Shown: in pieces, positions 1 through 10,813 of the stretch
Numbering within the stretch: the stretch's first letter is position 1
Layout: the number at the start of each line of letters is the position of its first letter
Source of the DNA: Linnemannia schmuckeri
Taxonomy: Eukaryota; Mortierellomycota; Mortierellomycetes; Mortierellales; Mortierellaceae
Assembly (NCBI GenBank): GCA_029449235.1
Contig: JANATG010000008.1
Span: forward strand, 682,001 to 746,000
Length of the DNA stretch: 64,000 nt
Direction: 5' to 3'
Translations under genes and position numbers: made by a program
Notes under the pieces: model-generated
The model's input: the letters and a program-made list of their open reading frames with translations, nothing else
Told to the model about the DNA's origin: nothing
Database searches by the model: none

Positions 1-98
1 CATGAATGTGCGCGAAAAATGACACGCTAACAACGAGAACAACCTGTAATTGAAATAATAGGGTATTCGCAAGCACAAGTTCACACACGTGTTGACAG

Positions 99-445
99 AG
101 CCCGGAAAAGTCGATCTCAGTGCCGACGTCGACTTTAACTATCTCAAGCAGGCGACTGAAGAACTGGTCGACTGCCACGGCTCGGTCACGCAAGCACACC
201 TGCTGCACTCGCTCGGAATCGGTGCGCGTCTGAACATGCTGCTTGCAAAAGCAGCTGCCCACCGTCGCGAGGGTCTGATCAGCTCGTACCACAGACTGGT
301 CGACCCCAAGGAGATGGGCAATGTCTATAGAGTCATGGCCATGACCCCTCTTGGGTCTCCTACTCCAATTGCATTCGAGCCCCAGACACCCTCACCTCCA
401 CCTCAACCCCAAACCTCTACAACTACTCCATCCAAGCTGCAATAA
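99..445 (+). CDS. NDUFAF7: NDUFAF7/MidA-family arginine methyltransferase, C-terminal exon (5' partial)
   Basis: This is the last exon of a mitochondrial complex I assembly factor. NDUFAF7/MidA proteins are SAM-dependent methyltransferases (DUF185) that dimethylate an arginine of the 49-kDa complex I subunit in the matrix. The visible part holds the conserved C-terminal block: an ADVDF motif (substrate-pocket region), GSVTQAHLLHSLGIGAR, and a VDPKEMGNVYRVMAMTP block typical of the family end. A proline/threonine-rich tail of about 25 residues follows before TAA at 443-445. The exon is read from a splice acceptor at 97-98; a CTAAC-like branch site lies near 28, so the window probably opens inside an intron and the catalytic SAM-binding part lies to the left. 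It is convergent with the Rsc9 gene, about 170 bp away. Confidence 0.85.
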
Positions 446-615
446 ACAACACTGCATATTCATTTTCATATTATTTGTGCTAATCATTGTTTTTGTTCTA
501 AAAGTGTGTGCAGATAAGAGATGTTGTAAAAACGACAGACTTCGAAAACGAAAGGAAGGGGCTATGTTAAAGGGAGTCAAGTACAACAACGTGTTGCGAC
601 ACATCTTCCCATGCC

Positions 616-3388
616 CTAACCGACTCTCAGGTAAGTCAAGATGTCAACAATAAACGCCGACATCTTTGGGAACTCGCCCATGATCCTGGCCAGACTCTCC
701 TCATATGGCAAGAACAGCTTTTGGTTCCGCTTCTGTCGCGACAGGTTCCTCAGCACAAAGACCGCTGTCAGCGGAATACCGGCCAGATCCCGGTTGGGCA
801 GTTCCAGCACATTGGGGCGGACATCAAACCACCGAGGTCGGTTCGAGAAGGGCTTGACAGAAGGTGTGAGAGGGAAATGGGTCTTGAGATGTTTAATCAC
901 TTGTTGGCGGTCGTGGGTGGGAGTTGTGAAGCGTCGACAGCTGAGCCATTGGCAAGTGTAGAGGCCCATGCCAGGAGAGATATGTTCCTGAACAGCGTGT
1001 TGGAAGAGGTCAGCCTCAGTGGCGACAACAGTCTGACATCCAATCCATCTGCAAAGTATCCTATCCTCAGCTGCAAAACAATAAAGACATACAGACAGGT
1101 AATAAAGATTAGTCAGAAGTAACAGCAGACAAGGCACATAGTACGTCTCGGTCATCCACACACATCCAAGGCATAGCAAGGACACGAGGATTTACCTCCG
1201 CTAAAGTCCATCCAGTGCTTCTTGGCGATACCGCGAATCACCTGAACTGGAGGCATTCCCTCGGGACCCTGTACAAAGCTGGTCTCCATCTTTGGGAATC
1301 CAACACGAGACACTGTCACCAAATCCGCAGATCGAAGCATGGGTCCGTGGGCTGCAAACTTTGTCTGGTAGAGCTTGAAGAGATCCGCCTCGTAAATGTA
1401 TGCTTGGGGGTTGCTTTCAAAGTTGGACTGAAGCCTAATTATCACAAGGTAGAGCAAAATTGAAACACCTGTGAGTAAAATGAACCCAGCTGTACTCCAT
1501 TGGCAGGTGTAAAGTAACAAGCAGCCGAGAGTTTCTACCAGTGAAGAGCACGATATGGCTCATGAAGAATCTGTTGCGCAGGGTCGACCGTGATGGGTGC
1601 TGGGACAGTCTTGGGGCTGCCCCATGACAAGAATCGGACAAGGACCGACACGATGTTTCCTGGAAAGTTCTTGGCAATTTGAACTGCTGCATCTCCGTGG
1701 AAGCTCGAGAACTGGTAAAGATAGTCGAGAGTAGCTCCGATCAACTCATCGTCCTGGATCAACAACAACTGAGATATCCTCTCGATAATGTCCGGATCAA
1801 TGTCGCTCAAAATCTTTTCATTGTGCTCATTTGCGGCCAGTCGGGTAAGAGCACGGAGACTTCCCAAAATTAATGCCTTGTCGCTGGTGTGAAGCAATTT
1901 GTGAAGCTCCCGAAGATACATGTCGAACTTGGATCGCAACGTAATATGAATGCTCAGGCACTCCAGGGTATCGAGACAGTAGATTCGGAGCTCGTTGAGC
2001 TGCGTTGAAGATGGCATCGAGAGACCCTGCTGGAGCATCATCCTAAATCCAGAGTGCTCGGTAAGAATGCTGATGTTTTGGTCGAGGAACGAGAGGTTGC
2101 GGAGGATATGGAACACCTGGAGGACGCGCTCCAAGTTGTGGGTCTCATTCATGTTCAAGACATCGTCGTCCATAAGCTCGTCGATATCCTTTGGCTCCAG
2201 TGTTCCCCACCACTCAAAAAACGGCTGAGCGAACGAAAGAAGCTCGTTCAGCAATCCTGGAATCATGTTCAACGAAAACTCGTTCCACTCGAAGGACAAC
2301 GAGATGAGCCTGCTGAATGCCCAGTCGACCTCGTTTGGCAACTCTGATTTGAGAGACAAAAGGATCCTGTTCTGATGACCGCCCTCGATGTAGTAGCCTT
2401 CGTAAAAGTTGGATGGTCTCACAACCGCGGCGACAGGTGCTGCTGTTGGAGGTGCCTGTGGTGCCTGGGGCATGGGTTGTGGGATAGGCTGCTGGGGAAT
2501 CGGGTGCTGCTGTTGTTGCTGTTGTGCCTGTTGTTGTGCCTGCTGCTGTGCTGCCGCCTGTTGTGCCTGTTGCTGTTGAAGCTGTTGTTTCATTTGCTGA
2601 GTCATGTATGGTCCGCGTCTGGTGGTGGGTGCTTGTGAAGCTAAAACATATTTTTGAGAGTGGGAGAAGAGCAAAGAATTAAAAGTCTGTCTCCCTCCCT
2701 CAAATTTTGCCAGTAAATATGCAAAAAGCTGGACTATGATCCTGGATCAGTCAGGTACCTTCACGGGATCGTGTGATGTTGGATTCCTGTGTCTCAAACT
2801 TGTTGACGGGCACCTCCTTGCCAAAGAAATCCTCCTGTTCAAATAGCTCCAGATTCTTGACGTAGACGCTCTTCATCACATAGGCACTGTTCGTGCAGGT
2901 TGGTGGGAAGTTGAAAGGCAAGGTGATTCTCTTCCATCCACGCTCTGAAGTAACCTATTTTATGAAAAAAATCAAAAGCTACACGTTTAGTGGCACTGCT
3001 ATTTGAACGCGACTTTGTTTCAAACAAACAAACGATCAGTTTGTCACACACTCACCTTTTCACATCCACCATGGGCCGTGACAAGTTTGTACACTTTGAG
3101 AAGATCGAGACGCTGTGAACCTAGGACTGGCTCTCGATTGAGGATCGTTCTATTGTTGGAGTTGTGTAGGGTTGGGAAAGTACAAAAATTCTTTTGTTAG
3201 TCCCCTGCAGACAGGCTCCTGTGGTTCTCAGGCCCTCTTCCCTCTCCTCTCCGAGACGCCAGAGAGTGCATGTGTGACAGACAGTAAGGAGAAAAGTCAA
3301 TTTACCCGTGCTTGTGGTGGAATGCTTCCAACCGAGCCATGAACCGGTTGTACTCATCCGTGTAGTCGATGGTTCCTTCCCGACGCAT
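616..3388 (-). CDS. RSC9: Rsc9/ARID2-like chromatin-remodelling complex subunit
   Basis: Six exons: 3388-3306, 3149-3056, 2954-2759, 2640-1539, 1434-1196 and 1070-616, giving 722 residues with all phases matching. Domains in order: an ARID DNA-binding domain (about residues 7-110; motifs LDLLKVYKLV, HGGCEKV, NSAYVMKSVY); a Gln/Pro-rich linker; an armadillo-like helical region (about 170-490); an RFX-like winged-helix block (about 495-580; WLQSNFE, VGFPKMETSF); and two C2H2-like fingers of the C-x4-C type near the C-terminus. This order is that of ARID2 and yeast Rsc9, subunits of PBAF/RSC nucleosome remodellers in the nucleus. The start ATG directly follows a sequence that could be a splice acceptor (ttacag), so an upstream non-coding exon is possible. 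A Helitron end lies about 230 bp upstream, inside the presumed promoter or 5' UTR. Confidence 0.88.
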
Positions 3389-3625
3389 GCCTGTAAAGTT
3401 GCTATCTGCTCCTGTAGTGCTGTGTAGGTTTCTTTAAGTTGTTGGTTTTGAAATAAAACGTGGGTTGAGTAAGGATGTAAGCAAGGCGATGCAAGTGTTG
3501 GAACCAGTAAAACTGCACGCCTCTCAAAAAAAAGGTGACGTCATCGAAAAATATGGAAATAATTCCAAGTGAAACTGGAACAATTCGTTTGACTTTGAAC
3601 ACTTTATTCTTTGACACTAGAGTGT

Positions 3626-3644
3626 GCCCGGGCAAGCCCCGGGC
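3626..3644 (-). repeat. Helitron 3' terminal hairpin
   Basis: Perfect inverted repeat GCCCGGG / CCCGGGC with a 5-base loop, ending five bases before the CTAG terminus on the minus strand. Helitrons carry such a GC hairpin about ten bases from their 3' end, where it acts as the transposition terminator signal. Confidence 0.85.
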
Positions 3645-3739
3645 CTCGTTTTGTGCCTCTTCATTTATTTTTTTTTGCATATATTTTTTATGAATAATAT
3701 ATGTTGTATAGTAGGGGTCTATTTGTGTTGTAAAAGGTA

Positions 3740-5900
3740 GCCTACTGGAGCGCCTCCCGAAAAACAATGTTCCTTGTGTATACTCCCTCAAGACTTGGAA
3801 GGATTCCGTTCTTAATAAGCACCTTGATCTTGTTTCGACTCGAACAGCGTGATAGCGCAACATACAACTGGCCGTGCGTGAAACTGGCTGTGGTAGATAA
3901 ACACCGACTGCTTGCAGAGTTTCCCCTTGGGACTTGCTAATGGTCATGGCGAATGCTGGTTTGACTGGGAACTGGCGCCTCTCGAACACCACTGGAAGAG
4001 TGCCATCATCTGGGGCAATGAGAGGGATCCGTGGAATCATCACTTCTTGGTTCATCCATTTGCCAGTCGAGAGTGATGCCTGAATATACTTTGCCCCGAG
4101 CCTTTTGACAATAAGCCTTGTGCCATTGCAGAGTCCTTTGGAGGGGTCGAGATTCCGAAGAAGGATGATTGGCTACCCAACCTTTAACTCGAGCAAGTGA
4201 GGAGGCATGCCGGGAGGATTGAGGGTGTTGAGTAGCTCTGTCGGAAAATGCGCCGCTGCATTTGAATCGCTGTCGGGAATAGTATTCTGGTTGTGAAAAA
4301 GAGCTGGTGGTCCACCTGGAAGCATTGCTGTTGTGAGGTGATTAAGTTTGTCGACATCCGTATTTAGGGGTGTAAGAATAGCTCTGTCCCTGGAAATTGC
4401 TGGGTTGGGCTGAGCGTTTGTTGAGTCGGAATAGTAAATCGCTCTGATCAACTGTTTTTCATGTAAGTCATATGTCCGGTCCGACTGGTATGAACAATAA
4501 GTTGTCTGGTATCTTGATATAGTCGGTATGATCACCTGAATGCACAACAGGCTCTGTACCCTCTCCGACACGTAACAAAAAGTCGGTAAAGGCTCGGTCC
4601 TCAGTATTCGTATTGGCATCCTTGACTCTCATATTCTAGGTGAGCCTAAAGACCTCGGTATGGCTCCAGAGATTAGAGTATTTTAGGCAGGCATGAACAG
4701 TTTGCGTTTGAGAACCACGGATAATAATGGGCAGCGCTTGACGGAAGTCTCCTCCAAAGACAACTGTTTTCCCGCCAAATACTGTAGCCGGTGTATCGGT
4801 GAGATGGCGAACAATCCTGTCGACGGATTCAAAGATGTGTCGATGTTACGTTGGTGCTTCATCCCAAAAGATAATGTCGGCGTCGCGAATCCTCTGTTCG
4901 AGTTCCTTATGGTTGGTGAATTGCATGTTGACTCTTCATATATTGGAATCGGGATCGTGAAGCAAGAGTGGGCGGTGCGACCTCCAGTCAGATTCAGGGA
5001 TGCAATGCCGGATGAAGCTACGGCAATAACGTTTTTGTTGTGTAGTCCTTAGACAGATGAGAAAAAAAAAGAGGTTAGCCGTTAGCATTCAGAAGTGAAT
5101 ATACGCAAAGAAAGAAAAGAAACGTGCACTCATAAAAAAAAAAAAAAAAAAAAGTGGCCAAGTGTTAGTACCTTTAAAGTAGGCGATTAGGGTGTTGTAT
5201 AAAAATGTCTTGCCGGTACCTCCTGGGCCGTCGATGAAGAACAGTTTTTGGTTGCTCCGCCCTTCCACTGAAATCATAATTTTGTTAAATGCGGAGGGTT
5301 GATCCTTGTTCAAGTTGGGGTGGTTGGTGTGAAAAGTCGCTGTTAGCTCGTCCTTTGTTGGTTCGTCATAGTCTGTGTCAAAAAGGTTGTCGGTTTTTTG
5401 AAGAATCGAGTCGCTGAAATCCTGAGGTAGAGTTGGAAAGAGGCGGAGGCTAGAGCCCATCCCACTTAAAATCTGGTCGATCGCAAAAAGGGCGTTTTGT
5501 CTTGAATGGGAGATGCATTCTTCCTTGGAGGCGAAAAGCTGGCGGGTCTCGGCTGAGTGCAGCATATCCTCAGAGAGGTCATCTGCGAAGCGGGTCCATA
5601 ATCGAAGGGGATCCGCAGGATTACAATTACACAGGATCATGGCAAAGAGGTGTCGCAATTGACTGGGACGTGATACAAATGCAGCCTCCTCAAGACAATC
5701 GTACCATTCACGACCATCTCCCAAAAGACCAAGCGAATAGGCAGCCTCATGGAAGGTGTTATAATAACACGAGCAAATATCGTACCCGAATTCATCACCA
5801 CTCATTTGCGTTCCAGACTCTCTCTTCGCCCGAAATAGGGAAAGGCTCAACAGCTTGGCGCGGATCAAAGTCGTTGAATGATAGAAATACACCTCTTACT
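3740..5900 (-). pseudogene. Helitron PIF1-like DNA helicase, degenerate
   Basis: This encodes the helicase half of a Helitron Rep/Hel protein. Recognisable segments, 5' to 3' on the minus strand: the upstream region with a FHEAAYSLGLL block (about 5770-5450); Walker A with DGPGGTGKTFLYN (about 5240-5200); an intron at 5171-5048; SSGIASLNLTGGRTAHS (about 5015-4965); Walker B with IIFWDEAPT; the FGGDFRQALPI motif (about 4770-4740); AILTPLNTDVDKLNHL (about 4380-4340); and the C-terminal KPAFAMTISKSQG, GVYLPQP and HGQLYVALSR motifs (3965-3840). The reading frame is broken. There is a shift soon after the TGGRTAHS block (around 4920), a TAA just after Walker B (near 4850), a TAG at 4175-4173 where the family has a residue between VG and PIILLRNL, and a lost base near 3888 before HGQLYVALSR. 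Natural end is TAG near 3742. Confidence 0.85.
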
Positions 5901-6031
5901 CGCAATCCGCTCATGATGGGTGGGACAAGGTGTGTATAGGGAAAAGAGAAAGGCAAGAGGAGACAAAATGTGAGAGAGAGAAAAGGGGGAGAGAGAAAGA
6001 GGAAAGCAACGCAAATGAGAAGAGGTAAAAA

Positions 6032-6335
6032 TTTTCAAGGGCATTGACACAACTCCCTTCTTGGTGCATCACTAGGCGCGTATGGATAACTGAAGAGAGG
6101 AAGAAAAGAGATGGATTACATTGTTCATTGCTCGCTGTCTCATCCATGCAAAGTGCATGAAAGAGAAAATGTAGAATATATAGTTTCCAGTGGCATTGAT
6201 ACAACTCCTTTCTTAGCGCAGCACTGGGCGTATATGGCTGAGCGAAGAGAGGGAAGAAAGGACATGGAATACATTGTGAATGGACTGGCTCTCTGTGTCA
6301 TTCATGCAAGGTGCATGGACCATCTTTTCAAGGTA
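6032..6335. repeat. Two degenerate tandem copies of a ~148-bp repeat
   Basis: Copy 1 starts at about 6032 and copy 2 at about 6182; the start of a third begins at about 6325 (TTTTCAAGG). Shared landmarks in both copies are GGCATTGAYACAACTCC, a CAYTRGGCG block, GAAGAGAGG-AAGAAA, ATTACATTG/ATACATTG, and CATGCAA-GTGCATG near the end. Identity looks to be roughly 75-80 per cent by eye. The repeat lies exactly between the Helitron helicase remnant and the Fanzor locus. Confidence 0.7.
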
Positions 6336-6450
6336 TAAAAAAAGGGAAAACTTCTTCGGACAGAAGAGTTAACGGATGGGGAAGAATGCGTGCATACCCA
6401 TTTTTGGGCAAAATTAAAAGATGGACGTAAATGTTTACCGCGAGGCTTCT

Positions 6451-6474
6451 CGGTGACGTACTTAGTTCGCCAAT
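6451..6474 (+). promoter_or_regulatory. Putative promoter of the XPG-Fanzor locus (CRE-like TGACGTA plus CCAAT)
   Basis: CGGTGACGTA at 6451-6460 is followed by CCAAT at 6470-6474, about 130-150 bp upstream of the ATG at 6603, then a CT-rich leader. The same 10-mer CGGTGACGTA occurs at 10884-10893 upstream of IK. TGACGTA resembles a bZIP/ATF-CREB site. Function is inferred from motif and position only. Confidence 0.35.
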
Positions 6475-6602
6475 CAATCGCGCTTAAGTTGTAAGTTCGG
6501 ATGTCTTTTTCTCTCTCTCCCTCCTTTTTCTTTCCACACTATCCACGCTCCTACCTTTCCTCTCCGCACTACCCACACGATTCTCACTTTTTCCTTGTCT
6601 GC

Positions 6603-9600
6603 ATGGGCATTCCCGCCTTATGGCAACACCTCCGAAGGGGAGGGTCATGAGGCTACCCTGCTCAAGCACTTCCCTTCAACCCCTCTCCCGCCAAACGCTT
6701 TTTATCGCATCGACATTCTTGCCAGCTTTTATTCTACCATTCGACGAATACACACAACTTCGCTAGACCAGAACACATTCAACACGCTTTTCGAACAGCA
6801 TCTTATTTCTCATGGAATCCCCAAAACCTCGTTCCTCTATATTGACGGACCTTCCCCAGCTGAGAAGAACGCGACTCGCGAGACTCGAGAGGCGAAGCGC
6901 ACTCAGGCTTTGCAGAAGGCCCAGGCATGCATTGATGACATGGAGGTTCGAGTTGGTGGTCGGCGAAGGGTACGGAAACCCGACTTCAACAAACTATTCA
7001 AGAGCATCAGGGCCGCATTCTACTGGTCTCAGGAGTCCCGCACTTCATTAGCAGCATACCTGATCAATAACGGATGGAACGTCATCGAATGTCCTTCGGA
7101 GGCCGACATTGCCATTGCATCTGATTGCCAACCTAGCGATATTGTCGTTTCGGGAGACAGCGATATGCTGATCTACGATACTGTCAAGACTATATGGAGG
7201 CCATTGTCGAGAGGACGTTTCCTTGTCTACAAACTGGCAGAGGTCTTGGGCCACCTCGAAATCTCTCGAGCTAAACTCACCGCTCTGGGCATCGTGTCCA
7301 AAACGATTATACTTCAAACTTGGCACGACTTGGCGTCATAACTAATCATAAGGTTGTAAAGTCGTTGGAAGAGACTGAAACAGGTAATTACAACTCTCGT
7401 TTTAAGCTTCAGCTCTCTCCTTAAACCCTTTTTATATACTAACCCTTCTTGACATGTTCTTTCTCACATTTTTACACAATGTGGCAGATGTCGAAAAACT
7501 GATCCAGCAGTATCTGGTCCATCCCGATGTCGTCTGCAAGAAGCCTAGTGCCACTCACTTCCAAGCATCTATGAAGGTGTTTGTCCACAGGCAGTTTACG
7601 GTTCCAGACTCCACCATGCCACCACAAACGCCCGGCCAAGAAGCCACGGCTCAGGGCAGTGCCCAACAATGCAGGACCCTCAAGGATATTTTAGAGAGGC
7701 TGGAAGCTCTTCACCTGCGACTACGCGGGAGCAAGAACGGGTAAAAAGATGTACATTCTGTTACATCATTTTGTGACAGCAAAATGACAAAATAGACTCT
7801 CTGCTAATGTCGTACATGTTGTTGTGCTTACTTTGTAGAACCATTGATTCTGGTTAAACAGAGGAGCCTAAGGATGTTTTCAACCGGTACAATACTGTCG
7901 ATCGCCCTCCAGAACATCGCCCTCGTCCCCATGATTCTGGGAGACCGTTTAAGCACCGTCAGCGATTCGTCATCAAGACTCGCTCCCAGCTGAAGAAGCA
8001 TGACCCTCCAGAGACCATGAAGCAGCATACGTTGAAGCCGTGGAAATCGCCACCAGAGTCTCCACTGGTTTCGTCGATCAACACCTCGCCACCCAAGACC
8101 ACGGCAAAAAATAAACAGCGGAACGTGGCGACAATGAACAAAAAGGAACTTGTTGATGCGATGCAATAGGAACACCCTACTCGGACTCTTGACATCGGCA
8201 CCATTAACGCCAACGCCACTCGGGCTCTGAACAAAGGAATTGACCAGGAGAACGCATCGACCTATCTTTCAGCAATTAAAAGGTCGCTCCGAGATGTTAC
8301 CCGCATATCGTCGCGTATAAAGCGAACCGCTCAACGCGCCATTGGCCAGTACATCGAACGACTATCGGCGAACAACATCGATGAAAACGATGACAATAAC
8401 AACAACGCTGCCATCACCACTATCAGCACCACAAATACCGCTAATGCCACTAATACCACCGATGTCACCAACACCACCACAAATACCGCCAATTCCACCA
8501 ACACCAAGATCCTCAGTAAAATCGACCGGAGACTTCTCGACATCCTTTGCCCTGCCTTCTCCGACAAGGATTTGGTCGCTAGCAGCAAGGAGGAGACGAT
8601 CCAAGAACCCGACGAACCCGAGGGGCTCGAGGAACACGACGACAGTCTGGACAAGAAAAACGAGGCATTATCGTTTCTACTGTCGCTCCTTACAGCCATA
8701 CACTCCACCAAGCTTCCCAAAAAAAGCGGAATGGGTTTGCATGTTCGAAGTTTCATCGAACAGGCACAGGATTTCTTGCCCGTCTTTACTGAGGGTAGAA
8801 CTACGGAGGAATATGCCGAGTCTTCATTTCTGAGGTCTGCCGCCTTGCAGTTATCTGTCGAACTAAAAAAGCACTACAGGAATGGAGCGATCGATCTCTG
8901 CAGTAAGATAAAAAAAAAGGCTGAAGGCTATAACTTCCATTCTACAACTAGTCTTTGACATTGGCCAACTAGCTAACACACTTTTTTTCCCCCAAACTAA
9001 ATAGATCGAATTCCTCAAGCGCAAGAACCTTCTGCCTGCAGAAGCAAGAGATCACATCAACCCTCAAAGATCTGCGATAGAGAACTTCGTACTCTTGAAC
9101 AGGGCCTGTGGGAGTGGTCGCTCATTGGTGCCGATTCGTCTCACGGTGTCAGGTTTATCAATTTGTCTGAGCTGGACCTAATCAAGATCTTCTGGCAAGA
9201 TCTATCCTTGAGGCGTGCGCTTCAATCATATGCCTTTCCGGACTTTCCAAGTTTGAAGCATCCCGATCGAGTCTCGCAGGCTGACGTCGGTCTTTGGCTT
9301 TCAACAACAACACCCGGACTTCTTATCACCCGACTCCTCACCGACATTGGTCGATATTCAAAGGATGAACGAAAAAAGCTCCGAAACTACTCCAGGTCGA
9401 CCTTCTTGATGCCCTTGGAGGAGATGAGGGGCCATGTCCAGAGTATCCGAGATGACGACTTTAAACCTGCCATCTATACCAAGGATGGCTATGTTCTACG
9501 AGGATCGATTCGGACAGACGGGTTCCGGCTCCGGGTGCTTGCTTTCAAGTTGAATGAGCTCCACTCGGTCAAGTACAGAAGGTTGCCCGCGGATAAACTG

Positions 9601-10790
9601 CCTTGTCGACTTACATCCACCCTTGGCGGCACGGATTACTTTTTGACGGAGATCAGGAATATAATTTCGACCAAGGAGGATGTTGCCCAGTACTGGGGTT
9701 GCAATCCCAAGAGTATCAAGATCCTCGGCATTGACTTGGGCCAAGCTTTGTAGTCGGAGCAAGTGCGATTCTACCTCCCCGCGAGCAGCCTAGCGACGAA
9801 CAAAAGCAAGATCCTGACGTTGCCATGGAGTCGTTGCTATCGGATATCGAGGAAGCAGATGAGAATAAAGAAGTCGAGGAATCGTCGCCCAAGTTCTTCA
9901 ACCTCGCTGTCAAGCAGAAGGCTGTCTTTCAGCCTACTTTCAAACATAGACGATGGCTGGAGCATAGAAAGGAGCAGGCAGTTGAAGGGGGCGCCTCTAT
10001 CAAAGAAGTCGAGGCCAGTCTGCCAGCTCGCCATGGCCCAGAGGCAAACATCGACGACTACGTACGGAGAGAACGGGAGGTGGAGGCCCAACTCGATTCA
10101 TTCTATGGCAGTGTGGTCCTGAAGAAGCACAAGTGGAATGCCAGCAAGGCTCGAGCACAGGAGTACAAATTAATCGCCAACCGACTCCTGCAGCTTGTTG
10201 GAGGATCGACTGGAGCTAAGAGAGATAAGGACAACAAGGTCATCATTGGCGTGGGTCTCGGGAAATTCTCCTCCAAGATCAGGCTCTCGTCTTTGCACGA
10301 GTCCTTCCAGTCGTACTTTGTCCAGATGGTAAATAAGGAATCACACGCCAACTGTTTACTTCTCGCGCTTGAAGAGACACCTACTAATTTTTTTTTGCTC
10401 TTTACCTCCTCTTTTTTTTTTCAGGCCCGATCACTCGGCTACATCGTCGTCGGTGTGAATGAATATTACACATCAAAGAAATGCCCGACTTGTGGGGAGT
10501 TCGTTGGTCAGGTTGATCTCCGTCGACTTTATTGTACGAATTGTCAAAAATACATGCATCGAGATGTCATGGCTGGACACAATATCTGCAACATCATCCA
10601 AGGACACCTGCTCGAGCAAAAGCGACCGCTCTACCTCCAACCCGTAGACAACGACGGAAATTATCCTTGGATGCAGGACAAGCGCTGTTTCCAGCCCCGC
10701 AGAGAGCCTGGTAATCAGAAGGGGGTCAAACGAAAGGCGGCGGATGAGGGGATGGGAGGAAGCGAACCAAAAAAAACAGGATTAGCATAG
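6603..10790 (+). pseudogene. XPG/FEN1-like nuclease - Fanzor (TnpB-like RNA-guided nuclease) fusion, disrupted
   Basis: Exons 6603-7383, 7488-7740, 7839-8902, 9005-10328 and 10425-10790 join in consistent phase. With the visible single-base lesions allowed for, they span about 1,262 codons. The first ~260 codons are XPG-like: MGIPALW start signature, SEADIAIASD and SGDSDMLIYD acidic motifs, and an LGIVS...NDY helix-hairpin region. A Thr/Asn-rich linker follows. From about 9160 it is a Fanzor: GIDLGQA (RuvC-I Asp, about 9730), VNEYYTSKKCPTC (the Fanzor-type relocated Glu plus first zinc cysteines, about 10460), YCTNCQ, and HRDVMAGHN (RuvC-III Asp, about 10560). Lesions: an extra base in the G-run at about 6637-6645, TAA 7855-7857, TAG 8167-8169, a missing base near 7302 and another near 9747. 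Alternative: two adjacent genes, XPG ending at 7744 and Fanzor starting at the ATG at 8134. Confidence 0.8.
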
Positions 10791-10813
10791 TTTTTCCTTT
10801 TTTAGTACCTTTA

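Larger units (their letters stand above)
3617..5900 (-). mobile_element. Helitron remnant (3' terminus plus helicase), 5' end not identified
   Basis: Read on the minus strand, the element ends with a perfect 7-bp GC stem (3644-3638 with 3632-3626, 5-nt loop), five spacer bases and CTAG at 3620-3617. The next host base is T. This is the canonical Helitron 3' terminus (hairpin, CTRR, insertion between A and T). The interior carries a Helitron-type PIF1 helicase in the same orientation. I found no Rep/HUH nuclease domain upstream of the helicase and could not place the TC-type 5' end, so the copy looks 5'-truncated; the upper limit given here is only where helicase similarity fades. The neighbouring XPG-Fanzor locus could lie inside or outside the original element. 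Confidence 0.8.
5900..6602. other. Intergenic stretch between Helitron helicase and XPG-Fanzor locus
   Basis: No conserved coding sequence is visible. It holds a purine-rich block (5940-6010), a two-copy direct repeat (6032-6335), a CRE-like plus CCAAT cluster (6451-6474) and a pyrimidine-rich leader (6500-6600) in front of the ATG at 6603. Confidence 0.6.

Noticed and set aside
3402..4055. Intact 217-residue protein on the minus strand
   Set aside because: Only its first half matches the Helitron helicase; after about 3888 it runs in the wrong frame, while the true continuation (HGQLYVALSR) is in another frame.
7741..7744. Natural stop codon ending an independent XPG protein
   Set aside because: Possible, but the stop is formed by reading across a good GT donor (GGgtaaaa) and the downstream exon continues in phase; kept only as an alternative model.
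8341..8520. Thr/Asn/Ala-coding repeat as an independent repeat element
   Set aside because: It reads as a low-complexity linker in the same frame as the surrounding Fanzor exon.
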